DNA from: Epiperipatus broadwayi
Lineage: Eukaryota > Onychophora > Udeonychophora > Euonychophora > Peripatidae
Length of the DNA: 64,000 nucleotides
Direction of reading: 5' to 3'
Assembly (NCBI GenBank): GCA_028023455.1
Contig: JAQFVV010012403.1
Span: 990,001-1,054,000 of the forward strand
Each line of letters opens with the position of its first letter. The stretch's first letter is position 1. Below are positions 1 to 11,267 of the stretch, one piece after another. Position numbers and translations under genes: made by a program. Below the pieces are notes generated by a model. The model worked only from the letters and a program-made list of their open reading frames with translations, had not been told where the DNA came from and did no database searches.

Positions 1-394
1 CTAAATACTGAAATTATATGCGAATGTTTACATCAATTACTACCAGGGAGAGCGATGGAAATGCCCATCTATTGGAGGTGGCTAACAGGTTTTTCTGGTT
101 ATTGTAGTTGAGAGATTCCCGATTCAAATAAAGGAGAAGCCACAGTGCATCACATCACATCACATGAAGGGTTAAATCAGCCATTTTATGACTGTAAGAA
201 TCATTAGAACTAGAATATGTCAAAAGACATTAATATTTTGCAATATTTTAAATATAGGAACAATTTTTTTTATCTAAATAAACATTACAATTGTTTTATG
301 TTAGTGAAAGTGAACTAGTTGTAATTTAGTTAAGACTATCATAATAAATACAATTTGAGAATTAAACTTATAGTTTTTCATGAGAAAACTGAAT
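1..394. other. AT-rich non-coding stretch, nothing recognised
   Basis: No long open frame, SINE or LINE similarity was seen. A short CATCA-type run near 146-165 could be the decayed tail of a repeat, but nothing else supports this. Confidence 0.4.
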
Positions 395-478
395 ATTAAT
401 TTTCATATTATGACCTTTTATGAATAATTTTAGATAATTAATTTTCATATTATGACTTTTTATGAATAATTTTAGATA
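395..478. repeat. 42-bp tandem duplication (2 copies)
   Basis: Two head-to-tail 42-bp units (395-436 and 437-478) differ at one base. The low divergence suggests a recent local slippage or duplication. No coding capacity. Confidence 0.85.
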
Positions 479-984
479 GTCTCTTTCAAAAATTTTAAAT
501 AACATATTTTTCATTGTATCATATGTCAATACAATATGATGTATTTCTCATATATATATATAATTGAAACAAGCTCTGCATCCCTTTATCTTCTCCACTC
601 CTCATCATTTATTATCATCATTTTTTTCTCTCTTTATTTTGTAACAATAACTTTAACTCTCTATGGATAACAGTAATGACAATCTCTCCTTATAGAAACG
701 AAATATGATTTTGCAGAAATAAGATGTTAAAATATTTATATTTAATCTACTGTGATAAAAGTCAACACTATAAAGAGATGTATTTAAATAATATTATAGT
801 ATCTGTTAATGTTTGAATTTTTATTATACGCATATTGTTTGCATTACAAAGTTTTTTTTAAGTGTGAATATTACTTTTTTTTTTCCAAAGTAAAAAAAAT
901 ATTTTGAAATATGGTATTGACATTTAATGTTACCAGTACATTTTTTTTCTTTTAATTAAAAACTGTTTCTAAAATGCAAATTAA

Positions 985-1500
985 TAATTTGTCAAATTAT
1001 TAAAGTAAACAAAGGTTTTTTAAAAATAAATTTCTCTTTATAATTGGCAAAAATAATCTATAGCAATCAACATAAACTATCTTTGTTATCCAATTATAAA
1101 TTGCCACTAAACATTATAATTTCTTTGTCAATTTGCTTTCATATAAAAATAATTTTTTCTATTAAAATTGGAATCATTTTTCTAAAATAATTAATATTTC
1201 CCAAATATTTTCTGAAAAAAAAGAAAAGTGTGTAAAAAAAAATTTTAAAATATGTGTTTTCATTTTGAAAATAAAAACAAAGATATCATAATTGTCCAAA
1301 ATTATTGACATGTGCTCTTGTGTAGAGAACAAAAAACAAACAATCAGTACCTTGGAAGGCAAGCTCTTATCTCATTGTTGTAACTTTAAATTTAAGTCTT
1401 ATTGATTTATTAGTTGTAAAAAAAGTCTAAATGTTATCCAGTACAGTTTTTTCAATAAAATAGTGGTAAAATTAGCAAAATAATGTTAAAATATTCTAAA
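985..1500 (+). repeat. Dispersed repeat family G, copy 1
   Basis: An AT-rich non-coding block whose start (985-1040) matches 31020-31080 closely. The later part (about 1285-1500) is repeated at about 1875-2090. Shared landmarks are a GTAGAGAACAA motif, a CTTGGAAG motif and a TTATTGATTTATTAGTTGTAA stretch. No protein similarity is visible, so the class is unknown. The two local copies are separated by a family A element, which probably inserted into a tandemly repeated region. Confidence 0.7.
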
Positions 1501-1545
1501 ACATATGTTTTTTACTTTAAAAATCAGAACAAAGAATTGAAATTT

Positions 1546-1841
1546 GTATTTTTATATTGGACTATTTCCATCATCTAATATGAGTATTGAATGTCTTTAG
1601 AAAAATTTAACTTTATTTAAGTATTCCAAATACATTCAACTGTTAGTAATAGCACATCAAACAGGTTAGTATGTGCACAATGTTTCAAGAGGTATTATTT
1701 CCCCCTCTTCTTCAGCTTTTGCTAGCCTTACCAGTGACAATACTAGCATGGGGTTTGAACCTGTACCTTTAGATTCTTGAGTATTGAATTTTAAAGTAAC
1801 ACTCTAATCATAATGGAAATAGTCCAATATAAAAATACAAG
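1546..1841. mobile_element. Family A terminal-inverted-repeat element, copy 1 (deleted right part)
   Basis: Starts with TTTTTATATTGGACTATTTC and ends with the reverse complement of that motif near 1813-1841. The interior matches the better copy at 26636-27124: a CCTCTTCTTCAG block, a CAGTGACAATACTAGCATGG block and a GGTTTGAACC block. The last is a reversed B-box-like motif of a tRNA-derived promoter on the minus strand. The A-box end present in the 26.9-kb copy is deleted here. Non-autonomous and non-coding; its mobiliser is unknown. Confidence 0.75.
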
Positions 1842-1874
1842 TGAAACACCATCATCACAAAACTTCAGAATAAC

Positions 1875-2090
1875 ACAGATATTGAAACTGTCAAAATTAT
1901 TGGGAGGTGCTTTCTTCAGTAGAGAACAAGAAACAATCAGCATCTTGGAAGATAAGTTTTTATCTCATTATTATAACTTTAAATGTAAATCTTATTGATT
2001 TATTAGTTGTAAAAAAATATAAAGATTATCCAGTACAGTTTTTTTAAATAAAATAGTGGTAAAATTGGCAAAATAATATTAAAATTAGCA
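1875..2090 (+). repeat. Dispersed repeat family G, second local copy
   Basis: About 220 bp closely matching 1285-1500 in the same orientation, including the GTAGAGAACAA and TTATTGATTTATTAGTTGTAA landmarks. Together with the upstream copy it forms a direct repeat about 590 bp apart, with family A between. Confidence 0.75.
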
Positions 2091-2802
2091 ATTTGGGAAA
2101 GAGTTAAAATCATTTATAAAATTAATCCAAAAATATTGACATTAAATGTTAAATCTTTTTTTTTTACTAAAAAGATATAACATGCTATTTCACTGGGATA
2201 TCAATCATAATACAATGTACATGTATAGCACAGAGTAAAGATCTTCAGAAATAAGATGTTAAATTTTTTTCTATAAATTTAAGATGCAACTCTCATTTAC
2301 AGCTCCAAAATTTGAACAAAAAGTGCATTCCACATTCAAAGTAATATGGTAGTATTAAAAATTTCTTATATTGCAAAATTATAGCAGAATTATGTATATA
2401 CGAATATGATTTTCACGGTGGAGCATAGCATTCTTACATTATAAAAATTTTCAAAAATTGAAATTAATATCATTTTATTTCATACAGTTTTTTATCACAT
2501 AATTTATAAATAAATAATATATTATCATTATATAATAATAACAACTATGTAGATATAAACCTTTTCTGAGTTGTTACTGGAAGTGTGTCATTGTTCATTT
2601 TGTTTACAAAGCATCTTTACATTCTGATATTTGCATTAACATATGACATTACTATCATTGTGATTATTTTTAATGATAATTGATTTACTATAAGGTGATG
2701 ACCTAATATTAGCTCTGTTTCCCATTACGTGGTTTTCCTCTCCACATTACTTCAATATTTTTTATTATTCCATGCTTTTATTATATATATATATATATAA
2801 CC

Positions 2803-3108
2803 ATTAGAAAACAGTCAACACTTAGACAATCCCAACATAGATAACAATTAAGAATTTCAAACTGTTGTCAAGGCAACCTTCTTTTAGTAATAGAAGTGGA
2901 AGCCCACAGAGATTGAAATTATTGATTGGAAGAAGTTGAATGTAGTCTAATAAATAGTCAATTATAACATTACAAATTGCAATTATAATTTTTAAATTGC
3001 ACCCAGAGTATTAGTAAATAAGTGTAATAATGATCAAGGCTAAATGGATTTATAAGTAACTATTAGAAACCATTCAACACTTAGACAATCACAACATAGA
3101 TAACAATC
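2803..3108. repeat. Short direct repeat pair, about 50 bp each
   Basis: About 50 bp at 2803-2853 recurs at 3058-3108 with few differences; the shared core is CAACACTTAGACAATC followed by CAACATAGATAACAAT. A (TA)n tract lies just upstream of the first copy. Confidence 0.7.
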
Positions 3109-4900
3109 CTGATACCCACAATAACAACATTTTCTACATATAATATAAAGCAAGCTATATGCATAATGAGAATGCAAATCAAATAAAACTGAGTACCAAA
3201 AGATGAAAATCGTCACAAGCACTGTAGCTGAGAAACAATTAATTGTTTTTATAATTAAATACTTAATTTGTTTTATAAGTAAACATTTAATAAATGTATT
3301 ATAAATACATAATCTAAACTAAACTATAAAATTTAGCCACTAATACTTACCTTTGTTAAAACCTATCATCAATTGTTGTTTAATTTACACACATTATAAC
3401 AATACAAGGAAAGATTGATCAAATATAGATGCAAGCAAGAAAAAAAACTTAAATGTAAAAAATAATAAATAAAATTTTTATTATTATTAATCCACCACAT
3501 AGATATATTAATCATAACACATCATGTAAATAATTAATTCAATGCATGAACATGAACCTGCCATTTGAAAGCATCAAATTTAGATTAAAAAGAACAGCCT
3601 CAGTTTGGTGATTATCAAAATATATAAACAAGAGACCTTCTTCTCAAAAATTAGATGAAAAATTCCTTTTTGCTAACCAACATGTACATTTTGTGAGCAG
3701 AAAATCGAACTCACAGTTCCAACAGAAATGTCTGTTGCCAACAAAGTAAAAACATTAAATGAGACTATCTCATTGGATATAAATTAAAACTAAATTAAAA
3801 GTGTACAAATTTAAACCCAGACAACTAAGGGATTTTGAATTATAAATCCCAAAAATAGCTTTAAACTATTCAATATTACAAGAGTATTTTCAACCGGAGA
3901 GTAGATCAACTCTAACTTGAATACCAACAGCAAATATCTTGCTTCTCAATTAACTCAAGAACTTTATCAACTACGTATATAGAAATATATACAACCATGC
4001 ATTTGAGAGAAGAGATTAATCACCCATGGATCTGTAACTGTCAAAACCAAATTTAATTGACATAGCATCTATTCATCTATGCAGCAAACAATACCAACTT
4101 TACTATTTAGATTTGAAGCTGCAAACTCAATACTTCAAAGCAGACTATGCAAAGAGAGAAATTATAATTGTCATGTATGCTTTAGAACACTTGAACCCCA
4201 TCAACAGAAACATGAAATTGATTAATGAGGACATTTATAATCTCTTTAGGACATTTTCCTTATGAACTCTTGATTGATCTTAGGTTGATGTATATTTTTA
4301 TTTTATGTATATATATATTTTTGTTTATTTCTTTCCTTTATCATAGATTGAAGGGAGGTGTAAACTCTTGACATGTTAGAAAAGGGAAGCTTTATTTTTA
4401 AATTGAAATAAAATATAGGTTCAGGCATGAACTTGTTTGCAGATGAATTTAATGATCATCAGAAGAAAGGTAAAATGTTTCATTCTTACACATTAAATGC
4501 CAACATTTGTACAGTGGCACTATTATTATTTGTAGCACTATTATTATGAATAAATTTATTAAATATATAATTTTAAATTAAAGCCTGTCATTTGTGTTTT
4601 TTAATATTCAGTTTTCAACTTGACACAAGCTTGTACATTATAAATAGTGATATTGATATCACTTGAAGAAAAATATTATGCACATTCTCCCTAAGCTCAA
4701 TGGAAGTTAAAGATGGAGAAAAGAGATGAGCATACAGGTAGATTTTTGATTTATATTTGGGTGTTAATACATCATCTCCTAAGAATAAGTTCAGAGTGGA
4801 CATAAGTCTATATATTTAGAAATCCTAGATACACTTTCTCACCCACACTGATGATCTGACCTGTCATGTCTACTATCAGGTAAGGTCAGAACCTATTCCA

Positions 4901-4902
<2 letters not shown>
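3109..4902. other. AT-rich non-coding stretch, nothing recognised
   Basis: Read on both strands. Only short chance open frames are present, and no repeat shared with other parts of the window was noticed. Confidence 0.4.
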
Positions 4903-4945
<43 letters not shown>

Positions 4946-4951
4946 CTCAAA

Positions 4952-4988
<37 letters not shown>

Positions 4989-5001
4989 TTTGAGATTTAT
5001 T
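4903..5001. repeat. (TA)n tract with 14-bp perfect inverted arms
   Basis: A (TA)n run of about 40 bp is followed by arm TAAATCTCAAAAGA (4941-4954), a second (TA)n run, and the exact reverse complement at 4986-4999. The segment can extrude as a cruciform with an all-TA loop. The same plan recurs at 62626-62675 with a different arm sequence. Confidence 0.85.
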
Positions 5002-5276
5002 TTAAGACTTCAATTATTCATCAATTACTATTTATTCTAGAAACATGTTCAACCCAGTTCCATTTTAGACACTTAAAGATGCCAATGTTATCTGTTTGTT
5101 CTCTTTATTCTTTAAATCATGTATTTCCAATCTTATTAATTTTACATATTTTCATATTATTCTAATAATATGCCATTATAAAATTCATTTACATTACCAT
5201 CTCTTGGCATTCAGTATAAAAATTCAATTGGTCATCTGTTGCCATCCCTTATAACAACATGTTTATTAATCCTGAC

Positions 5277-5735
5277 CCCAGATTTTTTATTCGTTTAATG
5301 ATGTTAGTGATAACTATTTGTTCTCTCACCATTGTATTTTTAATCATTTCTTGTTACTTTCTCATTCATATCTTTCCATACTTCACTCTATAATTTAAAA
5401 GTTTTTATACTGCTTTCTATTAAGTAGCAAAGTATCAGATCCACACATAATTATTAGTAAAACACATTTATTAAAAAATTGTTCCTTACGAAAGCATAGC
5501 CAAATTTTCTTTTAATGTGAGGTGATATGATATACTGTGACTTCTCCTTAAACTGAGTAAGGAATCTCTCAGCAATTATACCCAGAAAAACCTATTAGCA
5601 CTCCATCTATGTTTAATCCTATAATTAATTTCACCATTCAAAAACTCAAAGCAAGATATTTGTAGTTGTCAATTTCTTATTGGTAGCCTAATTATTTATG
5701 AATTGTTGCTGGCGATGATTTAATAATTTATTAAT
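5277..5735 (-). pseudogene. RTE-clade retrotransposon fragment, interrupted
   Basis: On the minus strand the sequence parallels the C-terminal half of the reverse-transcriptase ORF seen at 48978-50033, from the region preceding the W-x-G-H motif back toward the segment after the catalytic FxDD box. Landmarks shared with the main copy are blocks reading CTCTCACC, CTTTCCATACTTC, TATTAAGT and AAAACACATTTATTAAAAA. Many substitutions and stops make this an old, dead copy. It is interrupted near 5519-5592 by a repeat also found at 24.4 kb. Weak similarity may extend left to about 5045. Confidence 0.7.
5519..5592. repeat. Repeat family F inserted in the RTE fragment
   Basis: About 75 bp closely matches 24433-24507, sharing TACTGTGACTT, TCCTTAAAC, CTCAGCAA and CCCA-rich blocks. 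RTE similarity resumes on either side, so this piece appears to have replaced or entered about 20 bp of the RTE sequence. Class unknown. Confidence 0.65.
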
Positions 5736-6159
5736 AGGTTATAATTTAACGTTTTAATGTATATACAGTATATCTGCAGAACTACCATAGCAGTCAATGT
5801 ATCATAGGTTTATAGAACAAATAATAACTCTAAATGAGAGCTTTTTCACTCTTTAAGGTTTTCATATAATCTTACTGTATTTTGATTTACAAGTGTCAAA
5901 TTCTTTGCAATCACAATTTTAACACCGATTAATTTACATAAATGCATTAATGATTATTACTAGTGATTTACTAAACTAAAGATTATTCATAAATATATCT
6001 TTTTAATTACACACAAACATGTGGAATAATCCACTATCTCTTTTTTTCTGAGTACAATACCTATATAAGATATTTTTAAAAGTAAATTTATTGACTATGA
6101 CTACAAAGAAGAGATAGTAAAGCAAATACAAAGGGGAAAAGCATCTATATTGTCTTGAA

Positions 6160-7022
6160 TCGTGATGAGCATTCAGACAGTTTGAGAAACATGCACTCTT
6201 TTCATCAGTCTTGTCATTCTTCTTAAAATAGAGAGTTCGGTATCTTTACTTGATAAAACATGGTCAGGGAAACAAAACACATTCCCTAGCCTGATGACCA
6301 TTATGGGAGAGCTGATCCTTTGGCTCTCAATCACCCAAAACAGGTACACCTAACTATGGCTAGAGCCATTTTAGTGGCCTATGTAGAGTGACTTTTGAAC
6401 AAATCATTTAGGAAACCCCACAGTGCTGATGCAAAAATTATTCTGCCAACACCACAAGCTTCCAGTTATCATTATAGATTCTTTCTGGTGAAATCATATG
6501 ATCCCTCTTTCTGATGCCTTTATCTTGCACAAAAATTCATTACTCTTCCAAAATATCAGATGGCATCTCATTGTCCAGACTATATCGTTCATCATGATCA
6601 ACAGTCTAATTATTTCAAAGATTCCAGTTTTCAGGCATTCATTTAGGTTAAAAATCCATTGTTCATAGGATGTCATCCAACCATTGAGGGTTGCTCTGCA
6701 TTTATTTAATATCACCCAACCAAAAAAGAGATGCTGCATTGATTCATGCTCTTGACTGCACATTTGGCAAACCGGATTTAGTTTGGCAAAGCCTCTCTTC
6801 ATAGCTAAGAATTCTCTGGTGGAGAGTGCAGTCAAGCTTACTTTTATGATGAAATCCAAAAATCTTCCCTCTAGCATCCAGAATTTAAATTTCCTGATTA
6901 ACATATCATTTGAAAGACCCAAGACGCCATGGGGAGTCACTGGGGTAGGGTTAAGCAATTGGTATACATCCCAATATTTCAATTTAGCCGACATCAATTC
7001 GCCTCCAATTCTCGCCCCTTAA
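6160..7022 (-). pseudogene. LINE ORF2 C-terminal fragment with RT zinc-binding domain
   Basis: An open frame of 167 codons runs on the minus strand from 6997 to 6494. Its middle carries CQMCSQEHESMQHLFF (residues about 77-92). This C-x2-C-x7-H-x4-H spacing is typical of the zinc-binding domain (zf-RVT) that follows the reverse transcriptase in several LINE clades. The preceding segment, with an FWxLxxxxLxxxxxxxxxAxxTREFLAxKRGF-like pattern, also fits that family. There is no RT catalytic core, endonuclease or start context, so this is a truncated relic; 6160-6493 is probably its 3' flank. It is a different LINE lineage from the RTE copies. The opposite-strand frame at 6783-7022 is a shadow. 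Confidence 0.65.
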
Positions 7023-8927
7023 CACCTATATAGGATATATTTAAAACATTCACAGCAATACACATTTTTGAACATGTAAATAAATCCATAAGACCCCCTC
7101 CCCCCAAGAGGCTAAGTTTAGAATGAAATATGCATCTTGGAGAGTGTGTGGGGGGACAAAACTTTGAAATTTATCTTTTAAAAATAATCTTGCCGCTAAT
7201 TTTCCTCGTTAAATATTATTTCTATGAAATAAAAATAATAATTATTCGTATACTTAAAGTCATTTTCAAGATCTAGATAAATTATATATTAGATTATATT
7301 TAAACACTTCATTAACTATAAATGAATCTTTGAAGCAAGTTTATTTAATGAATGATACAGGAAGAAACTGTTAGTGAATTTAAAGGAAACACTTTTTTTT
7401 TCTTTTACTAATTCTGAAAAATTAGTTCATACATATATCATTATTCATTAATGGAATATTTTTGATTACTTGCTTTTAAGTATTTGAAGTTTAATAGCAA
7501 TCGCAACAGTTCATCTTCATATGGCTACTTCTAAAAGATTGACTCATATTGAGTCATATGTTTATTGAAAATCAATAATTGGAAAACAATATATGAAGTG
7601 GTTTTGAAATAATTCAATTATCACTCATTGCCTTTTATTGAGAAATAAAAACCTGCCACATTTTTTTTTTCCAACAGTCTAAATTGTAGCCATTAAAGAA
7701 TAACAACCCTATTACTTCTAGGTCATTTCATTTCTCCAAATAATGGAAGATAATTGTAATCCACAATCTTATATTTCTATGTCAATTTATATATTATTAG
7801 ATGGCCTTATTACAGATTCATTTAAAGTACTTTCACTTTTAGTAAAAAGAAAAAAATGATAACAATAAAAGTAATATGATGACGTCATTTGATGTGTCGT
7901 GTTACTATCTAGTTGTACATTAAAAAGTTTCAATTTATTATGAATAAATTAAGTATTCTCTTACCTGTTCATATAATTAAAAAGTTAAAAATTAAATTAA
8001 AAATAATTATTTTTCAACTTAAAAAAATAAACTTTTAATCAATATACATTTTTATCCATATGCCTAATATATATATCAAAAATAATTATAAAATTATAAA
8101 GCCTTATTTTAATGACGTAATTGTATACGTCAAAATTCATTAAGTTTATATTGATCTAAATTTGAATTTTTTTGAAAAAATGTCTTTTTATTTTATTTTA
8201 TTTATTTAACACTCACTTCATCATATAATCCCCTGTATGATTAAGTGCAATAGCAGGACACTAGACTGGAGAGTTAAAGCTCCTTTGATTAAAGCTAAAC
8301 TCCACGAATGTCACATGACTGCCCAAACAATGAAGCATTGAATTGTAGTTATTTTATTTCAATTACATAAGTTTCTTGTAATAAGATTTCTAATTTTCTG
8401 ATATTTTTTTGTTAATACTAACATCTAATATGTGCTATTAATATTCTATATCACTTTATATATAACTCAAATCAGTAACATTTGAGCCATTTAATACTTC
8501 TGCACTTTGAAAATAACTATATAATGATTGCAACAAAAAAATCTAAAAAGTACCATATTGTTCCAACACTCTTTGAATACGCCAAGTCTTTTTGTTACTT
8601 CTGCCACCAACCACTGGCTTGTCCATGCAAGAGTTATGTTAGATACTGCCTGTAGTAGTCATACTACACAACACATTTAAGTTTTACATATCAAGTAAAG
8701 CTTATAAAGTCATACTGAAGATGCTAATCGATACATAAAAAAAAATTAAACAAACAATTTTCCCTACTTATTACGATTTGTGATTTAAAAAACAATTCAG
8801 TCAACACAATTTTCACTATTTATTATAACTTTTAATATAAACAGTTTGTTTTTGAAACAAACCATTCTTTATATCAAATCAAATTGAGAATCTCCATCTG
8901 GTATAAACACTTACAACTAGAATTCTA
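7023..8927. other. AT-rich non-coding stretch with one CRE-like octamer
   Basis: No gene or clear repeat was seen. A perfect palindromic TGACGTCA lies at 7880-7887, with TGACGTAA near 8113. The block at about 8215-8330 is less AT-rich but was not recognised. Confidence 0.4.
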
Positions 8928-9862
8928 AAACAGGCAAGACTCACTATACGTATTGACACACACGGCAAGCTAGAGTAATCAATGAATGCCAGAAGGCTTG
9001 TGCATAAAATCCCCATCTAGTGCCCACTCATCCAATATTCCCAGACTAGTTTCTGGCTTGTGGCCTTCATCAGTGGGGATCCTTGGATCTGAGAGCCCTG
9101 CACCTAGATCTTAGGATCTAATGCAACTCTCCAGCAGCCACCTTTTATCTCCACTTAACTACAAAACTATGAGTCTTAAATTGAAAACACCTCAATGTTT
9201 TCAATCCAAGCCCATTAGCTTATACAGTCATATGGGTCTGAACTCAGTTCAGTACCCATACATTTTGGTGTCTTTGGTTCTTTAATAACCATAGCCACCA
9301 CTATCCTATTAGGCAGGATTGGTTTTAAGCCAATAAATATTATATGACCACCATTTCTAATGCTTGTGTATAACTGTTTTAAAACAGGAAAAACTCACTA
9401 TGTGTATTGCCACACACAGCAAGCTAGAGTAATCAATGGATTCCAGAAGACTTGTGCATAAAATCCCCATTTAGTTCCTTCTCATTCAATAACCCCAGAC
9501 TATATAAGCTAATGGGCTTGGATTGAAAACATTAAGGTGTTTTCAATTTAAGACTCATAGTTTTGTAGTTAAGTGGAGATAAAAGATGGCTGCTGGAGAG
9601 CTATATTAGACCTTAAGATCTAGGTGCATTGCTCTCAGATCCAAGACTCCTCACTGACGAAGGCCACAAGCCAGAAACAAGTCTGTGGATATTGGATGGG
9701 TAGGCATTAGATGGGGATTTTAGGCACAAGCCTTCTGGCATCCATTAATTACTCTAGCTTGCTATGTATGGCAATATGTATAGTGAGTTTTGCCTGTTTT
9801 AAAACAGTTATACACAATCATAAGAAGTGGTGTGTCATGTGATGTTTATTGGCTTAAAACTA
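8928..9862. mobile_element. Family B composite foldback: two direct and one inverted unit
   Basis: Three copies of one unit are fused. Unit 1 (+) covers 8928-9235, unit 2 (+) covers about 9319-9500 and stops at CCCCAGACT, and unit 3 (-) covers about 9505-9862. Units 1 and 3 form inverted arms of about 300 bp with modest divergence. Each unit has TAACTGTTTTAAAACAGG at its outer end, then CACTATA, GCAAGCTAGAGTAATCAATG, GCCAGAAGGCTTGTGC and TTTCTGGCTTGTGGCC blocks. No open frame is present, which fits a non-autonomous foldback or MITE-like element. The cleanest relative is at 52039-52386, with decayed ones near 16.4 and 25.1 kb. Confidence 0.85.
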
Positions 9863-11151
9863 GGTTTCTAATGAGTGCATGTTATATTTATGCCAAATTT
9901 CATGCTTGGACATTGCATGATGTTCATAAGGAAAAAATACTTCAATACATCATGTTGTCAAATGTAATTCATTTTAAAATAATACAATACTAATTGTAAG
10001 CACATACATAAAATATTAAAAAATAACTGCTGAATAATATATTCTTGGTATAATACAAAATAATAGAGTCTTAATTTGTTAATTTATTAATGAACTGTGT
10101 TGCATGTTACCAATAATTATTATTTGTACTACTTTTTAGTAAATTACATAATTTTGTATTATTCATTAAAAAATTATTAGCAGATTATGCGTTCATTTGT
10201 AATATTTTTCAGTAAATTGCACAATTTTATACTATTTGGCAATGTATTATTTTTAAGTAAATGATGCAAATTTTTATTTGGTATTATATAATTGTTAAAT
10301 AATTATGTTATAACTTATGTTTTTTTCTTTTTTGGAAAATATTATTTTGTATAAAAAATTTTCAGAATTTTGTTTTGCCTTGAAAATGTTAAGTTTATCG
10401 ACTAATATCTTCAGTATATCTTTGATAGCTACACCTGGTGTATAAAACTCACCTGTGCTATTAGGACCATTGTGTTCAGCTAAGTCACAAACTTTTGTTG
10501 ATTAAAAAGATTTCATTTTTATATCCAAAATGAAATATTTGCAACACAGATTATAGATTTGGGATAAAATGTTTTTATATTATTATTTGTGTAATAAATT
10601 ATATTGACTCTTGAACGGCCCAGGAAAAATCCCTAGCGAAAAATATCCATCATTAAAAGAAATTAAAGATTTGAGGTTAGAATTAGAGTTAATAAAAATA
10701 TTTTATATTAGTTCAGCATGAAATGCATCTTGGGAATTATTCGTTTTTTATAATGTATTTATTCATATGTTTTCAAAAGTATGTGTGGTGGTTATTTAAT
10801 AGTTCTATATAAGATGTTATACATAAGAAAAGTGAAATGAATTACTCCATGCGTCTTTGTTTAATTAAAAACAAATCATATGTATTAATCTTCAATTGAA
10901 GTTTAAAATTTATATCTGGGCTAGAGATAATCGCTAGTTTAATAAATGATTATTCATAATCATTATTTATTTACCTAGCATAGATTGTGTCAAAGTTATA
11001 GGTACAGTAAGTTTGACATCTGTAAATCAAAATATAAGAATATTATATATATATAAGAATAACTATATTTTATGAGTGAAATGTTTTTTTCTTGTAGGAT
11101 TTTTGTCTTGGGGAAATATTTTCCTAGATCTGCTTTGCATAATTCATGTTT
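9863..11151. other. AT-rich non-coding stretch, nothing recognised
   Basis: Only short frames broken by stops. No matches elsewhere in the window were noticed. Confidence 0.4.
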
Positions 11152-11267
11152 ATATAAGGAATTCGAACTCAGACTTTCACATGATCCTCAACTCTCCAAG
11201 CCATATGAGATGGCTTGAAGAGTTGAGGGTCGTGTGAAAGTCTGAGTTCGAATCCCTTATATATTAC
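11152..11267. repeat. Inverted tRNA-like hairpin
   Basis: Two arms of about 55 bp are reverse complements with a few mismatches, meeting near CATATGAGATGG. The right arm reads GAAAGTCTGAGTTCGAATCC toward its end, with a B-box-like GAGTTCGAATCC; the left arm carries the same in reverse. The same AAAGTCTGAGTTCAAATCCC end closes the family C elements at 18.7 and 38.6 kb. This may be a minimal pair of family C termini joined head to head. Confidence 0.75.

Noticed and set aside
7880-7887. TGACGTCA as a real CRE enhancer
   Set aside because: A single octamer without clustered sites or gene context cannot support a function.
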